DNA from: Enchytraeus crypticus
Taxonomy: Eukaryota; Annelida; Clitellata; Enchytraeida; Enchytraeidae
Reading direction: 5' to 3'
Assembly (NCBI GenBank): GCA_905160935.1
Contig: CAJHZI010000498.1
Location: 589,501 to 653,500, forward strand
DNA: 64,000 bases
A program made the translations under genes and the position numbers. Of this stretch, positions 37,733 through 51,419 are shown one piece after another. Position 1 is the stretch's first letter. Every line of letters starts with the position of its first letter. The notes under the pieces were generated by a model. The model made no database searches. It saw only the letters and a program-made list of their open reading frames with translations, and was not told the DNA's origin.

Positions 37733-39044
37733 CTGCATATAATAAATTATTCCGTCTGCAGATTAGAACACATTAGAAAAACCATCTCTTTTGCTTCCCG
37801 CTCAAGGCTATTCATGCCTACACCGGATAAATCTACATGTAAAAAAAGTTTTATGTAGCTGGGCAACAGTTCTTTAGTCCGTAAACTGACGGGGCAACGG
37901 GTGTCATCTTGTTTCAATGCAATTTTCTTTTTTGCTAAAATATTTTCCTGTTAAAGAACTTACCTTTAAATTACAGCGGATCTATTAGCAATATCTTGAC
38001 AGCCTGAACTTGAATATCTCGTGGCCGAATAGGATGAGTTAATATGTTAATAAGTTGATCCACAGTTGTCGACTGTCAATATTACAAGTTAAAATTTAGT
38101 TTACAACTTTTTGTAAAGCTAGGATCCATTATAAATATTTTATAAAGCTAGGCACCCATCTTCAAATACTTGTATTTGACGATAGATGAATTGAATTTAT
38201 CAAAAACATTTAGGATAACTATAATTATAAAATAGCTTTTTTATATAATTTTGTAACTTTTATTTGAAACTTAAGTTTCATTTAATGATGTTGAGCTATT
38301 TCTGTCTGTGTCAGTTGCTATATTTCTTACATCATTTTCTTTATTTTATTATAATATTATTATTATAATTTCATTATATTATCATTGTGCCTTCATTCTG
38401 TTTTCATTTTGTAATCATTGTGTTGTCACAAGACCTTCATTAATTGTGTTAAATCATTTTGTTTTTTGCAAAATTGCTGCCGTTTCGTGTTATTTCTACT
38501 TTCATTCTAAACTATTTCGTCTGACTTTTGAAGTATTTGACTTAATGTGATGTTAACTTTACTTTGAGAGAAGAAATCTGAAAATGGAAGTAATAATTGG
38601 ATTTTTTTGGCAGTGCAGCTGCTAAAATTTAATAGTGTTGGAATTTAAGTTGAATATGCTCCAGACGGTCAATTTAAAAACCGTGCTCTATATGCAGAAC
38701 TGTGGTTCTTTAGACCAGCGTCTCCATGTAGACTTCGCTAATCAACATAATTCTAACCGAGAGATTTCAATGTCACGGTTCACATTATATATTATGTATT
38801 ATTTGTTCTCTAGTTATTTACTATTCCTTTATTTATTAGTTATTTACTATTTAATACTTAGTTATTTTCTTTTATCTATTTAGCTTTCTGAATACTTAAT
38901 TGACATTTAATGTAATTAAAAATTTATTAATTTTTACGAATTACTGCAAAAGAATTAATAGTATGGACAAGGCAGGGATGAAATCAATCATCTATCGGTA
39001 TTACATTTTTACATGGAAACAAATAAGAGCCTAAGAGCCTAAGC
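37733..39044. other. Intergenic DNA
   Basis: AT-rich. The short frames at 38308 and 38635 are hydrophobic low-complexity artefacts. Confidence 0.45.
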
Positions 39045-39165
39045 CAAAAATTAAAGCCAAGTTGATCGCATGTGTCTTGTTCGATAGCATGTCAGTGAAG
39101 GAAAGAACACTGGATTTGAACCCTGCACCTATACAGATCCGCTGTCTAATAATCTGCCAAAAAGC
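39045..39165 (-). mobile_element. tRNA-derived SINE (family A), old copy
   Basis: Diverged, but the order AAAGCCAAG, GATAGCATGTCAGTGA, then GGATTTGAACCCTGCACC and GATCCGC still fits the family. Confidence 0.55.
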
Positions 39166-40335
39166 CCCCGCCCTAAATCAGAGATTCATATTAATATGAA
39201 CCTTCTACATGAGGCTAAGACATGACAAAGGAAACTATTATTTATTTAGGATATCTCCATAAACACCGACACAAAAAATCCATTCTCAAAATTCTTTGAC
39301 CGGTGTCACAAAGAATTTTATTCTTTTAAACTTTTAAAAGTAACCGTTGCACAATTTCGTGCAAATATCCCACGATTGAACGGAATCTTGACCAGCCTTG
39401 GACGATTTATAGCAAATAGTCATCACCTAGAGTATTGGTACGAGGAGACTTTAGTAAACACTACAATAATCTGTTCTAAGAGAACAGGGAGACCTATGCG
39501 CTTTTCAAGATTTCTCCATTCAGCAAGATGAAACAATAGTTAAACATAGTCACATTTATTTAATTCTCCAGAAATAGCGATGTTTAAAATTAATTTCTAT
39601 GAAGTCTAAAAACCTATTTATGCGAACTGTTTTTCACGGATTTCTCCTATTTTTCTTGTGTCATGTTTAAGAGCGCGAAAATACGGACGTGTGTTGGTGA
39701 CCAGGAGTGCAGGATATCCTTAAGAGCACATTACTGGATATTGACTTAGTCCAACCTCCTCTAATATACATGGAGTTACTAACCACTGTGTAGTCAATGT
39801 GGATTTGTTCTTGATTCTTACTTGCTTTGCATAATTAATGCCTGTTTCTCAAAAGTGAACGATATTGCGGACTACATAGGGCATCGGAAAAAGATTTAGG
39901 TTGATTAGTGTGGTAGCATTGGGATGATGGAGAGCGTAGAGAAAATAAAATAAAATGTTAATCATTTAGAGTCCAAACTAAATTCGTAAATTAAAAATGC
40001 CATATTTTTTCTAACGGAAAAACGTACACAAGTGAGTAATATGGTAAAAACCTACTGTATCTAAAGGACTGATAATTTTACTTCGTGAAGAGGTTGGTCT
40101 TATGATGTACACCGTCCAATTTTGCATTTGTACGCAATAACGACGATAGGGTTCAACCCAACATGCGCTTGATATACATGGTTGAAATTCAGGACAAGGT
40201 TAATCAACGATTTGTTTGCCATAGAGGCAACAGGTATAAAATGGTGTTTTAATCACTTATCATCGACCCCCAAAACATGAAATTTGCCCAATTTATCTAA
40301 AATGCTCCGACTTTTCTTTAAAATTCTTCTAACTA
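39166..40335. other. Intergenic DNA with one long startless frame
   Basis: A frame without an ATG runs from about 39249 to 39533 (CHKEFYSFKLLKVTVAQFRA, then NIPRLNGILTSLGRFIANSH). Frames of this length are expected by chance in a window this size, and no acceptor decides its start, so it is not called as a gene. Confidence 0.3.
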
Positions 40336-40495
40336 ACCTTATCTAACTATCTTCTTCTCCGTGTCTTTTTTACGTCTCAGTCGTCATCGTATGATGCTTG
40401 CGCGTCTGCTGTTGCAGACTTTGCTTGAGACGTTCGTTACATTTCTTTAGGGCGAAGAACCGGACGTTAAATTTTTATGGATATTGATTGCATGA
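40336..40495 (+). mobile_element. SINE (family C)
   Basis: CGTCTGCTGTTGCAGACTTT, GCTTGAGACGTTCG, then GGGCGAAGAACCGGACGTTA and a decayed ATTG tail. Confidence 0.65.
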
Positions 40496-41160
40496 CATTG
40501 ATATCATAAGTATGTTTCTTAATGATAGTTTCATGCTAGCATCTAATTACATTTACATTTATCTACTCAATCGCAGCACATATTAATTGCAGAGAGTATA
40601 CAGTATTAACGTGTGTGTTTTTAATACATTTTTCTATCAGTGAGATGCAAACAAAACTGCATCCAGCATCATAAATGTAGAGAAACCATTGACAACAAGA
40701 TAAACAACTTGAGATGCGGCTACTGATTTGCAGCCCGTTATGAGCACATGGTACAATTGTTTAAACAGACTGTGTCTCGTATTCTATTCTGTATTTCAGT
40801 ATCTCTTCATCTGTTACCACTCAACGATTTAGTACTACTAATATTTATCGTTCATATGATATGTCATTTAATGCTTTTTTTTAATTGCAGTCTTCCTGTT
40901 CTTGAAGTCGTCTGGTTACAGTGCAGGCGACCATAGTTACCCCTTGTAGCATCTGTTATCTTGCAATCGATTAAAAGATGATTGTCATCTGCTATTAGAA
41001 TCTCTAAAATTTGATAGATAATTATCACTTTCGCTTAATTCGGAATTAATTTGCCGGCACTATTCAAACTTCAAAGTTCTGCAGCAATATTATCATTACT
41101 CTTCGTTGATGCTCAAGCGCATTTTATGCTTCCGCATAAGATGACTAATTAATTAATTAT
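40496..41160. other. Intergenic DNA
   Basis: No recognised feature. Confidence 0.4.
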
Positions 41161-41305
41161 TTAAATGTTACTTTTGTGGGTATGAGTCCGAGCCTTCGGG
41201 CTTGTATGTGCATTTTTCACGTCGTTCTATGGATGGTGTGTGGTGTCATAGTTGTTTTCGTAAAAGAAATATAGATCTGTCTATCTATCTGTTTATCTAC
41301 TTGCT
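41161..41305 (+). repeat. Interspersed repeat (family H) with (CTAT)n tail
   Basis: TTTTGTGGGTATGAGTCCGA, GCCTTCGGGCTTGTATGTGC, CGTCGTTCTATG, then a CTATCTATCTGTTTATC tail. A second copy lies at 45965-46096 in the same orientation. Probably a SINE or LINE 3' end. Confidence 0.65.
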
Positions 41306-41417
41306 AGCTGCAAAGCTCATCAACTGACGGGTTGCATTAGATGGGCATTCTACTATGATTCTAGTAGTCCACCCGTTGAATTAGAACGTATTTTAACGTG
41401 CAAATGGTCGTACAAAA

Positions 41418-41590
41418 ATGTCAAATAGGAATAACACGCACTATGGTGAAATGATCTACTATGTTGATATCTATCACACTTAATACCATAGATTGAAACA
41501 GTTAGTCAATTTATTCCATCTTCCATATAACCAGTCCAGTGAATGTCCGAGATTTTACTCTCAGATATTCTCGAGGACAATCGTTTTTAA
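41418..41590 (-). mobile_element. SINE body (family F), head missing
   Basis: Matches the body of the SINE at 15440-15590 (TATGTTGATATCTATCA, CAGTCCAGTGAATGTCCGAG) but lacks the tRNA-like head. Confidence 0.65.
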
Positions 41591-42834
41591 CGTGCTTTAA
41601 AGTGCAGTAGAACAAATAATAAAGATGGGAGGCAGGCAAGCATATACACAACAGAATTAGCTAATTACTTTTTACAGTTTAATTCATTTGAAAATTTTTT
41701 AATTAGTTTTAATTTTTCCATTCAAATTGTTGATCTAGATTCGATCGATGCTGTTGTAATGCTTACAGCTCAATAAAGATATAGTATGAACCGGGCCGCA
41801 GTAGTTTTTAATGCAAGTCAGCAGAAGCGGATGGAGTGAGAAAGTTTTTTTGATGCGTAAGCAGCATTTATCAATTAATGTAATTGTGAAATTGAGGTAG
41901 ACATCATAAAATAGCCCAAACTATAACCTTCAACTATAACAATTTTGAATCTACCGTACATTTGAAGAAAAAACTGTGTCCATCATCTTCCCTATAGTTT
42001 GTAGCAATTTTATAGAATCAAAGCAAAAGTAGGCCTTTATAAAATAGGCCTATATAATATTGATTATTTATCAAATCATCTCAGAGACCTAAGAGTTGAA
42101 TTGTTGCTAAAATTTGTTTCCTGGTCTCAGCTTTAAACGAAATCACTTTTCACTCTGTCCTGCGGCTTAAATACAGTGCTTCGCTTGAATTCTTTATCTG
42201 GTTAGAAGTAGAGCTTTTTTACCCTGTGAAACAAATACATAGGAACATATGTGGCTCTCAGAGTATATGGCTCTCACACGGCCTTTCGTCAATGATCCAC
42301 TTAAAACTCTTCAACAGTTTTAGAGAGTTGAGTTCAGTATCAATACTTCTCACTTTGACTTCTACGAATTTTAAATTATTTCAAAGATAAGTGCGCAAGT
42401 GTTTGAGTATGCAACTACAGTTACATAGACCAGTTGAAGACACATAAACAAAATTTGTCTCACAATGTAAACTTCCAACTAAATTTCAACAGTTATATTT
42501 AATATACACAAACTTGCAAAATAGCAGAGCCGCTGTTAGACTACTGGATTTTATGTAATCAAAAAGTAATTTTAAAGGTTTACAGTAACAGATGCGAAAC
42601 TTATCCATTGAGCTTAATGAAATGACAAATATAATACAATTTCGTAAATTACATACAATAAACTCTAAAGTTTTCTTTAACACTGAGCTATAAATAAACA
42701 TACGCTTCAAGTTATTCGTACTAATAAATATGTTACTAATTTAATTGTGAACAGTTTGATCATCATGTCCATTATTAGTAACAGTAAAAAGTATTTCTTA
42801 TAAAGACCACTTTAAAAAGGAAGATGTTTTACAA
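41591..42834. other. Intergenic DNA
   Basis: AT-rich, no recognised gene. Confidence 0.45.
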
Positions 42835-43110
42835 AGAATGTAAACTTGTCGTGACCTTTTGAAACGAATACGACGACAACAGATGAAAATTTTCGGACAC
42901 ATTACGCGGAACGAAATAGTTGAAAATACCGTAGTGACAGGAATAATAGAAGGAAAAAGATGCAAGGGTCGACAACGTATGAAGTTTATTAAGAGTCTTA
43001 GCAAATGGATGCAGTTAACTGAAACAGAGACGATCAGAGCAACAATGAACAGAGACATATGGAGGAATATGACCATGACCGCCCAGGCTTGGAACAGGCA
43101 CGGCACTTAA
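42835..43110 (+). mobile_element. LINE 3' end (family 4)
   Basis: Frame 42859-43110 reads QQMKIFGHITRNEIVENT, EGKRCKGRQRMKFIKS, TIRATMNRDIWRNM, AQAWNRHGT. This is the usual (K..GHI.R....EGKR.RGRQR...W) terminus of an RTE/BovB-like or related LINE, different from family 2. Confidence 0.65.
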
Positions 43111-43339
43111 GAGAAGACGAAAAAAGTATAACTTTAGCAACGGGACATTAACTATCTCTGTTACATAGTTAATGTCGCGCTTTGTGTCGGGATATTTAAG
43201 AATATACCAGCCATAAACTGAACGGGTTGGAAGCGGCGACTGAGCAAGAATTGAAGAAGGCAACGGGAACCACCCCATAAACCACATTATTCCCGAGCTA
43301 TAAGCTTATTGCATAGACCTTCATTTAGGCATATGGTTT

Positions 43340-43445
43340 AACTCGAGATGTATAAAGTGCTCTTTAAGGAGCGTGAAAATAGCGTATGAGTAAGAAAATG
43401 TACATTAATTAAATTTGTCAATTGGCAGGACACTAGTGAGGTAGT
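43340..43445 (+). repeat. Interspersed repeat (family G), second copy
   Basis: AAGTGCTCTTTAAGGAGCGT, GAAAATAGCG, ACATTAATTAAATTTGTCAA, TTGGCAGGACACTAG. Compare 35500-35620. Confidence 0.5.
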
Positions 43446-44839
43446 TTATAAATTAATTATGAAGCCGAAGTTTTAAAATTTCCTTCGTAGAATCCAATAT
43501 CGGTGCTCTGGAGAAATTATTGTTGCAACGGCTTTATCATGTCATATCAATATCCTGTATAGCAATATACATTCAACTGAAGCACTACTATTAATTGCTG
43601 CAAAGCTCTCCAAGATGGGAAATAAGAAGACTATCATCTGCGTTGACGAGAATATCAATTAATTTGTTATTTATGGCGCAACCAACACATTATCTCTACA
43701 CAGACTTACTCCATTTCTTAACAAAGCGTCCACTGTTACGAACGAAGGGAAAATGATTTATAAATGAAATTTCATAAAGGAAATTGATGCAGGGAACAAC
43801 TGAACAAAATGTCATCCAGTAGTTATTTAGAGGCAGGATAGACTTTAGAATTAAATCGACTACTCTCTGCGTCTTCCTAATTGTCAGCTAATAAGTCTGA
43901 ACAGAACAACTATTGGATCTATCGCAATTCGGCTTATCTCTAAAAGCTGTACTATGGCTACGATGGGCGAGAGAAATATTGAAGAGTAAAGTCGACTTAC
44001 GATGGATTTTAAGTCGAAATTGTTGAAAATTTACAAGCTTAATTGCGTCGTTTTACACGCTAAACAAACATATGAGCCAAATGAATACACTCTGTTGAAT
44101 TCAGGACTAAGTAATGGCCGAGTCGTTATAACTTAAAGGATTTCCTTGGTGAGAGAAATCCGTAATGGCGAAATTAAATTTTATGTTCCAACGGATTCAG
44201 ATAGCGCTTTTCATCAAACGAAGGTGTTAGCTATAGGGGGACCACGTCGTTTTTGAAATTGCTCTCTAAGACAATAATAAAGTTATATTTAACATAATTT
44301 GGCCTCAGTACCCTAAAATCCTTGTGGCAAGCAGCTTTCAACTGAATGAAAACTCGCAGACAACGACAACATGTTCGTACGAGTATGGGTAAATTCTAAT
44401 AAAAGAAACATTTAACTTCAACCAAATTGCCATGATGCCATCTCATATTTATATGGCTAAAGTTTCAAATTACTGTTAAAAAGTTCTTGTCTACTGCATG
44501 TGCGGTGATGGGCACTAAATGTTTTATAATTGTGAAATTCATTGTAAATGTTTGTTAAACAAAGTAGTTAACTTTTAGTGAAAACTTTTAATTAAAACGG
44601 CTTCAAACTCTAACTCTGTTACGGAAGTGTATGAGATGAGGCAGAGGAGACTTGACAACTAAATTCCTGTACTATAGTCCTTATTGCTATCTAGTTTATT
44701 ACACACACAAAACTAAATAGTTGTCATAGATAAAATTCGATATTAGTCTCGTAGCATGTAATAATCTGGGTTTTTGGGATTACTATAATAAGATGTAGAT
44801 ATTCCAGAATGTAATTCACTGTCAACTGACTATGTCCGT
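43446..44839. other. Intergenic DNA
   Basis: No recognised feature. Confidence 0.45.
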
Positions 44840-44849
44840 AAGAGTAAAA

Positions 44850-44882
<33 letters not shown>

Positions 44883-44919
44883 CTCATATATATATATAAT
44901 TATAGATATATATTTATTT

Positions 44920-44951
<32 letters not shown>

Positions 44952-45086
44952 GCGTGTAACTAACTATACAACTTCATCATGTGTGTTCTTCAGAGCTGAT
45001 TTATGTGCATATAACTGCTAAATAGAGGTTCGGAGTGTCGACAAATCAAAGTTATATATAGGCATATATATAGGCCTATATATATA

Positions 45087-45137
<51 letters not shown>

Positions 45138-45140
45138 TAT
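44840..45140. repeat. (TA)n microsatellite cluster
   Basis: Several TA runs at 44853-44960 and 45053-45138, with a TATAGGCCTATATATAGGC motif between them. Confidence 0.9.
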
Positions 45141-45964
45141 ATATATTGCTTCATTTATCTAAATATACAGCTAAGTTTAATATCTGGCAGTTTTTGAACG
45201 AAAATTATTGTGAAGTTAAAACCAGTTTAACAATTTTATATTTTTACTTTTTCATGTAGACATTTCATTGTAATGAAAATGCAATTAAATTAAAATTACC
45301 TATTATCTAATAATCTTATGCCACTGGGTTTGTGTACAAGGAGCATACGCAGTAGAATACCTTAATTATGCAATGAAGCAGAGGCAGTAGGATATGCATT
45401 GAAAAAGAGGAAATATTTCGGTTCACGTTATTTCTCGGTTCTGTCAAGCGTACAGCCTCAGAGATTTGCAATTTGTTATTTGCATTTTGCTTAGATGAGA
45501 GCGTAGCTGCTTTGAATTCTCATACGATATATTTCCGTAATTCCGGATAGGCCGGAAACTTGAGGATTCTAAAGTTATCAACTGATTCTTCTACTCTTTT
45601 CTTTAACCGCCCACATTGATTGTTTAACGTAGGATTAATCAGTTTAACATGTGATTACATATTAAATGATATCTTTAATTCCGCATGTTTTAAAAATTTC
45701 TTCTTAAACCGATTCTTATTAGGCAACTGTTGAAATGTATTTATGGAATGTTTGTATGTTTGACTTATGAGCCTGTGTATCCGTTTTTGCGTTCACCGAT
45801 AGGTTTATTATTTAACGATAGCTTCAGTGTCTATATGTGACTTTGTGAATTAACTATATAATATCATACCCATGTGCAACTTACTGAAACATCTATTAAT
45901 TTTATCTATATCATTATATTAGAAATGATTAATTGCAATTTTTGTACCGTGAACTGATTTTAAT
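45141..45964. other. Intergenic DNA
   Basis: No recognised feature. Confidence 0.4.
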
Positions 45965-46096
45965 TTAATGTAGCCTTTGTGGGCATGCGTCAGAGCCTTC
46001 GTTCTTGTATGTCCATTTTATTCGCATCGTTCTATGCATAGTGTACAGTGTCATTGTGATTTGCGTGAAATAAAATTTCTATCTATCTATCTATGT
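45965..46096 (+). repeat. Interspersed repeat (family H), second copy
   Basis: CCTTTGTGGGCATGCGTCAG, AGCCTTCGTTCTTGTATG, CATCGTTCTATG, tail CTATCTATCTATCTATG. Confidence 0.65.
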
Positions 46097-46424
46097 TAAC
46101 GATAGAGCAGTAGTTCTAATGTGTTGAAATTTTTATTAACAGTGTCGACTGTTACTTTAATATAATAATAATAATAAATAAATAAAATAATACTAATAAA
46201 ATATCATAATAAATGTTTTCAGGTCTTATATCTGAATTTGGTCTTGGGTACTTGCTGCTAACTAAACTCAAATAAAGGCTGGCTTGGTTCCTTTATTCAG
46301 CATTATAGAACTTCGCCGAAAGTCGCTGTCATTAATTAATTATTTAAGTAATTAATTAACTAACTCAAAATAATAATGATATTTTTATTTTTTAGCCTAG
46401 GGCCCTTTACAGCTCAGAGGTATT

Positions 46425-46505
46425 AAAACATTATTATTATTATTATTGTTACTACTACTATTAATATTATTATTGTTCTATTTATTATTATTAGTATTTA
46501 TTGTA
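46425..46505. repeat. (TTA)n-rich tract
   Basis: Imperfect ATT/ATTATT repeats with a (CTA) patch. Confidence 0.85.
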
Positions 46506-47796
46506 ATTAAATATAGATTATTATAAAATTTTCCCATTCGGAGTCAAAAATAGTTACTTATAAGTTAATAAGGCGTTCAGGCTGATAATTATACTTGAGG
46601 CTTTATGTAAATCATACATTATAACGTGCATTAGGCCCTATTAGGTTGTTACGCTGTGACATTGCTATCCTAAATTGTTACGTTTTTATATTGTTACCCT
46701 GTTAAGTTGCTGTTACGCAGTTACTTTGTTGTTACGCGCTGACGGAATCATCTTCATAATTATTACTTATCTGGTTGAAAATTTCGCAAATTTTCTATTT
46801 CTAATTTTTAAGACGCAAGCGCCTTTGGAAACAATTGAATCACTTGCAAAAACAATCTGTGAGCTTCTCTAATCTACCTCAGATAACTGTTACTGACTTC
46901 GACAAAACACTCTACTGCGGCCGTTCTTATTTACTCATTACAGTTTGTTTGATGGTGTTAACATTGTTATTCGTTCGTTACAAAATTTGTTTTTATTTAC
47001 AGAAATGTTTCTGATTTATTTGCCAAGCTTAAAGAACACATTCACTTTTAACGTAAAATGGCTATTTTATTTGAATTCTGAAATACATATTTCCATTTAA
47101 TTCAGACAAAATTATGTAGGCCGTATTATATACATATGTATCTGTATATACATGCATAATGAACACAATCTAGTTCAACATTTTAAACCTCAATGGCTTG
47201 TCTCCAAAAGTACGAGTTGCTATAATTATACTTTTGTCTATTTGCTGATTATTTGAAGAAACTCTAATACATCGTCCTTTTTTATTACGTATAGTTACGC
47301 TCATGACACTCTCGAAATTAAATCGAATCTCTCTCGAATTTTTATTTAGTGCGTCTGCTTTCACTGAATGGAAATTTAATGTAGGTTTAAATAAATGTCT
47401 CATAGGAGTATTTGCTAGTTTTAGATTAAGTAATATGTGAGCTTTACTTACTTAGAAGATGATATAGAGAATATTTAGTCTTTGACTGTCTCTAGTAAGC
47501 TTATTTAGTCTCTGATTAAGTATCAGAAGAGAAAAGATTTAATCTTTGAATCTTTTGAAGATTATGCTGATTACGCTTGTATAATTACTCATGTTTCAGT
47601 GTGCGCTGTATACATGTATACTGTTATATTAGCAGTAAGCGCAATTGCTTAATTGTAAATGAAAATAAGCAAATAGGTAAGTAAAAAAGAAGTAAAAAAA
47701 TTAAAACACAACAGGAAGCATGCATGTTTAGTCTGTCAACAACTGAACTTTGATTTTTAATAAAGATATAGTATGCAGCAAATAGCTACCGACATC
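46506..47796. other. Intergenic DNA
   Basis: A minus-strand frame at 47403-47170 (FNFESVMSVTIRNKKGRCIR) is unremarkable in length and unrecognised. Nothing else was seen. Confidence 0.4.
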
Positions 47797-47935
47797 GCCA
47801 CTGGCTCCATCCAGTGGCCATGTCGGCAAGATATTCGATCGCGAATCAATATGTGCGGGATTCAAATCCTGGGCTCGCCCGTCCCTGACATCGCTTTAGA
47901 GTGAGAAAACTGACATTAACATTAGCTTTACCATC
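47797..47935 (+). mobile_element. tRNA-derived SINE (family A)
   Basis: It holds the 5' hairpin (ACTGGCTCCATCCAGTGG), ATGTCGGCAAGATATTCGAT, a B-box-like GATTCAAATCC, the shared 3' domain and a TTAGCTTTACC end. Confidence 0.8.
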
Positions 47936-48979
47936 TTTAAATGTACACACATAGATTAGCCTTGGTTCTGCTGTATACAATATGGCAATGTCTGCTAACG
48001 CATGCTGGCTGGATAAGCATGCGAGATTCGGGGCACTGGTACAAAACCCAACAGCATCATCGATAATAATATCTTTAATACACTGAAACGACGTTTAATT
48101 CTACAAAACATTATTGAAGAAAGTGTGGGAAAATGGAGGTAAATAGGTTTAATATGAAACATTATCAGTTATCAACTAATTTGACGTTGCTATATTCTGT
48201 ATTCCTTCTAGATGCCTTCTAATAAACAGGCAATTTATATTAAAATTTCAACTTGGCATTTACAACTCAAACAAAACTAAATCTAATCAACTCTGACAAA
48301 CTAAATGAACATATACAGCAGTAGATTCAGTAGAGTCTGGACATAGGTTAAAGACTGACATAGGTTGAAGACTGACATAGGTTAAACTGACTCTGCTTCT
48401 CTCATTCTAAAAAGGAAGTCAGCTAGGTATAAGTACGAGAGTTAGGGAGGCTGGATGAGATTTTGTCTAAGGCATGTCGCTGCTCAAGAGATGTCCTACG
48501 TGAGATGAATTTGGGACCCAGGAGTGTTGCAAGATTGCAAATTATTCTAAAACAGTTGACTTCCCCGCTAAATCTGAGTAGCTTTAATTCAAATTGTGAT
48601 TTCTGGTAAGCATAGTTTCAACTATGCGTTTTACCTTTTACTAGCGCTAACGGTATAAATTAAAGTTATTTGTCCTTCAAATGTTAAAAGAAATTATATT
48701 CACAATATTGGATCAATTTCAAATCTATCCAAAGCCGTTGATGCAGATTTAACTATCGAGGATATTAATAGAATATCCGTCAGACTTCGAGAAGTCAATT
48801 CTGGAGCAGTTTATTATCGTATATTGGATTTGATCATGCGCAATAGCCTCCTTATGACTTTATTTTGTATCGTATTAAAATTAATATAATCCTCTTCTTA
48901 TTCCAAAATTAGAAATTGTTACCTTGAGACAGAATTACTTGTTTATTAGGGCAGCTGTTTTATTACTACCGTAATTTGC
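47936..48979. other. Intergenic DNA
   Basis: It contains a three-copy 19-bp tandem repeat (GACATAGGTTRAAGACT) at 48338-48395. No gene recognised. Confidence 0.5.
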
Positions 48980-48984
48980 AATCT

Positions 48985-48994
48985 GTATATATAA

Positions 48995-49045
<51 letters not shown>

Positions 49046-49125
49046 AATCTGTATATATATATATATATACAGATATATATATATATATATATATATTTGT
49101 AATCTGTATATATATATATATATAC
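48985..49125. repeat. (TA)n microsatellite with TTGTAATCTG spacers
   Basis: The spacer TTTGTAATCTG recurs between TA runs, so the tract is a compound repeat. Confidence 0.9.
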
Positions 49126-49130
49126 ACACA

Positions 49131-49272
49131 GTAAAAAAGCTATAGCTAGTGTTAATGTCAGTTTCCTCACTCGAAAGCGATGTCTGTGACGGGCGAGCCC
49201 AGGATTTGAACCCCGCACATACTGATCCGCTGGCGATCTTACTGATATCGCACTGGCTTCAGCCAGTATAAT
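49131..49272 (-). mobile_element. tRNA-derived SINE (family A), near full length
   Basis: On the minus strand: hairpin ACTGGCTGAAGCCAGT, linker, B box GGTTCAAATCC (GGATTTGAACCCC on plus) and the shared 3' domain with CGAAAGCGATGTC on plus. Confidence 0.8.
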
Positions 49273-50069
49273 TATATACGTGTCCTTGTGTAATATACAT
49301 AAGTATTGAAATTTATACTTTTGTGTAGTATTTACAAATATACAATATATATAAAAATACGTAATGGTACATAATAAATGGCCCATTGGAAACTAAATAG
49401 CTTTTTTAGTCTAAGAATGGAGCCTTTGTATTTGTGTAATGCTTTATCGGCACTTTAAGCAATAAATATTAAAACCAATTCTATTGTCCTTCCTAATTTC
49501 AGTTAACTTAGGGCAAATAATAAAATTAAAACGTATCTATTATAATAAGATAATTAAGTAAATCGTGTAAGATAAACTACGAATTTTAAATTTCGATCTG
49601 AAAGTAAAAATTGAAATAACAAGCAAAGAGTAAATTATTTGGTAAAAATCTTTGTATTATTCAACATTCGTAATTCGGTGGCAAGCGCATGTTAAAAATT
49701 TATTACAGTAACTTTTAGATTTGTTACATAAATTACTCTGGTTTTGTGATTCAATTTCTCTCGTTTGACTTAGTAGTGTGCATAACATAATGTTTTGATC
49801 TACTAATACGATTTAGAGGCTTTTGAAAATTTTCGAATGGCTGGCTAATATGTTATAAGCCTACCCAAAATACTACGTGCCACCTATTCATTATTCGTAT
49901 GATTAATAAAGAGACTTTAGATATTCTTGATGAATTGAAATACTGCAGTAGTTAGCCTATAACTATGCATACTGTATTTATTTTAAAAAATTGTTATTCT
50001 TTACCGAAACGTATCAAGTAAGCAACGCTGGATGAAACATACTATTGACTACTTGTGATTTTTGCAATC
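49273..50069. other. Intergenic DNA
   Basis: AT-rich, no recognised feature. Confidence 0.4.
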
Positions 50070-50319
50070 AGGCGCTTTGATGAAACATTGTTTAAAACAT
50101 GTCACCATCACAAAAAAATTTCTTCCAAAATCAATTTGCTCGAAACCATCGCGTGGTGTGAATTTTTCTACTAAGAATTCAGTAGCCGAATGCAACTACG
50201 TCTTCACATTTTTGAGCGAAGAAACGGTCGATAATATTTTATTTTTATATTTAGACATACGGAATGCCATTAGACATGGGAAATATTTTGTAGATATTAG
50301 AATTTTGTTAAAGAAATAG
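50070..50319 (+). CDS. Weak candidate terminal exon
   Basis: After the acceptor-like TTTTTGCAATCAG the frame reads ALMKHCLKHVTITKKFLPKS, CSKPSRGVNFSTKNSVAECN, YVFTFLSEETVDNILF and ends in TAG at 50319. The composition is plausible for protein, but no family is recognised and the length is within chance. Confidence 0.25.
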
Positions 50320-50544
50320 ATTGACGCCTCTCTCATTGTATTGCAAACGAATATGCGTGCAATAAAACTCATACACCTAATTCTATTTTTTACTTTATAT
50401 TCCTATCTATGCAAGAAGGTCCGATATGGAGCTGAAAACTTTAATCTTCAAAAATATATTGTCTCTCTCTCTGCCTCGAACTCTCTATCCTCAGGCTAAT
50501 TATCCTTTGCATTTTATTTATTTATCTCTTTATTTGCGGTAGAA

Positions 50545-50695
50545 CACAAATGATGCGATGATTAAGAGAGACATGTATGAAAAATAGTGATTGACTGACG
50601 ATATGGTGCGAGACAAAAAGGATTGGAGAAGGTCAATTGGAATCCCGTCCCTAATTTAACTAGGATTCAAGGGAATATGCCGATGATGATTTATT
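50545..50695 (+). mobile_element. SINE (family E)
   Basis: GATTGACTGACGATATGG, GGATTGGAGAAGG, AATCCCGTCCCTAATTTAAC, TAGGATTCAAGGG and a GATGATGAT tail. The order is as at 62712-62820. Confidence 0.65.
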
Positions 50696-51419
50696 AGCAA
50701 TTTTGTATTTCACACCACATTAAAAAATAATCATGTACTTATACACAATAAATATAATAATAAAGATCAAACAATGGTCAAGTAGTGGCTACATTAAAAT
50801 CAATATCTTGGGCGGTTTCTGGTTTACATCTCTGAACAACATATTTCCTCCTTATGTCATATCATTTAGTGGATTTAGTGGATCTTCCTTCTGCGCATCT
50901 ATGCAGAAGATATTAATACAGACTATAAAGGCCGATTGATGTTAGATAAGGACAATAGCTACCCCAGTAATTGAGCTTCTCAGCAGTTCAATTAATTATT
51001 GATTACTCTTCGATTAACTACTTCAAATTTATTACTAATGAAGATAGCAAATTCATGTAGAGGCTGTGATATATTTCATGTATCTAAAAAATTAAGATGT
51101 TTAGATGTTTAAATTGACCTTTGTGCATCAAGATTTGTATTCATTTCAGCGTATGTTCATTAGAATTTATTTTGCGTTAGAGTTGCAAGGTTATGAAACG
51201 AGAATAATAAATTAAGTAAAGACGAAATGCAAATTGACATATAATTAGAAGTTTAACCCTCATATATTGAGATATGATTTTTGACTATTGGTGTATTCAT
51301 TTATAAACTGATTCTAAGCTAGATATGATATGACATTCAGTAAAAACTAGCACATTATATAAAGCAATAATACAAAATATATGCATAAGAGACATGCATG
51401 CATAGCAAGCACTCGTGGA
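50696..51419. other. Intergenic DNA
   Basis: AT-rich, no recognised feature. Confidence 0.4.
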
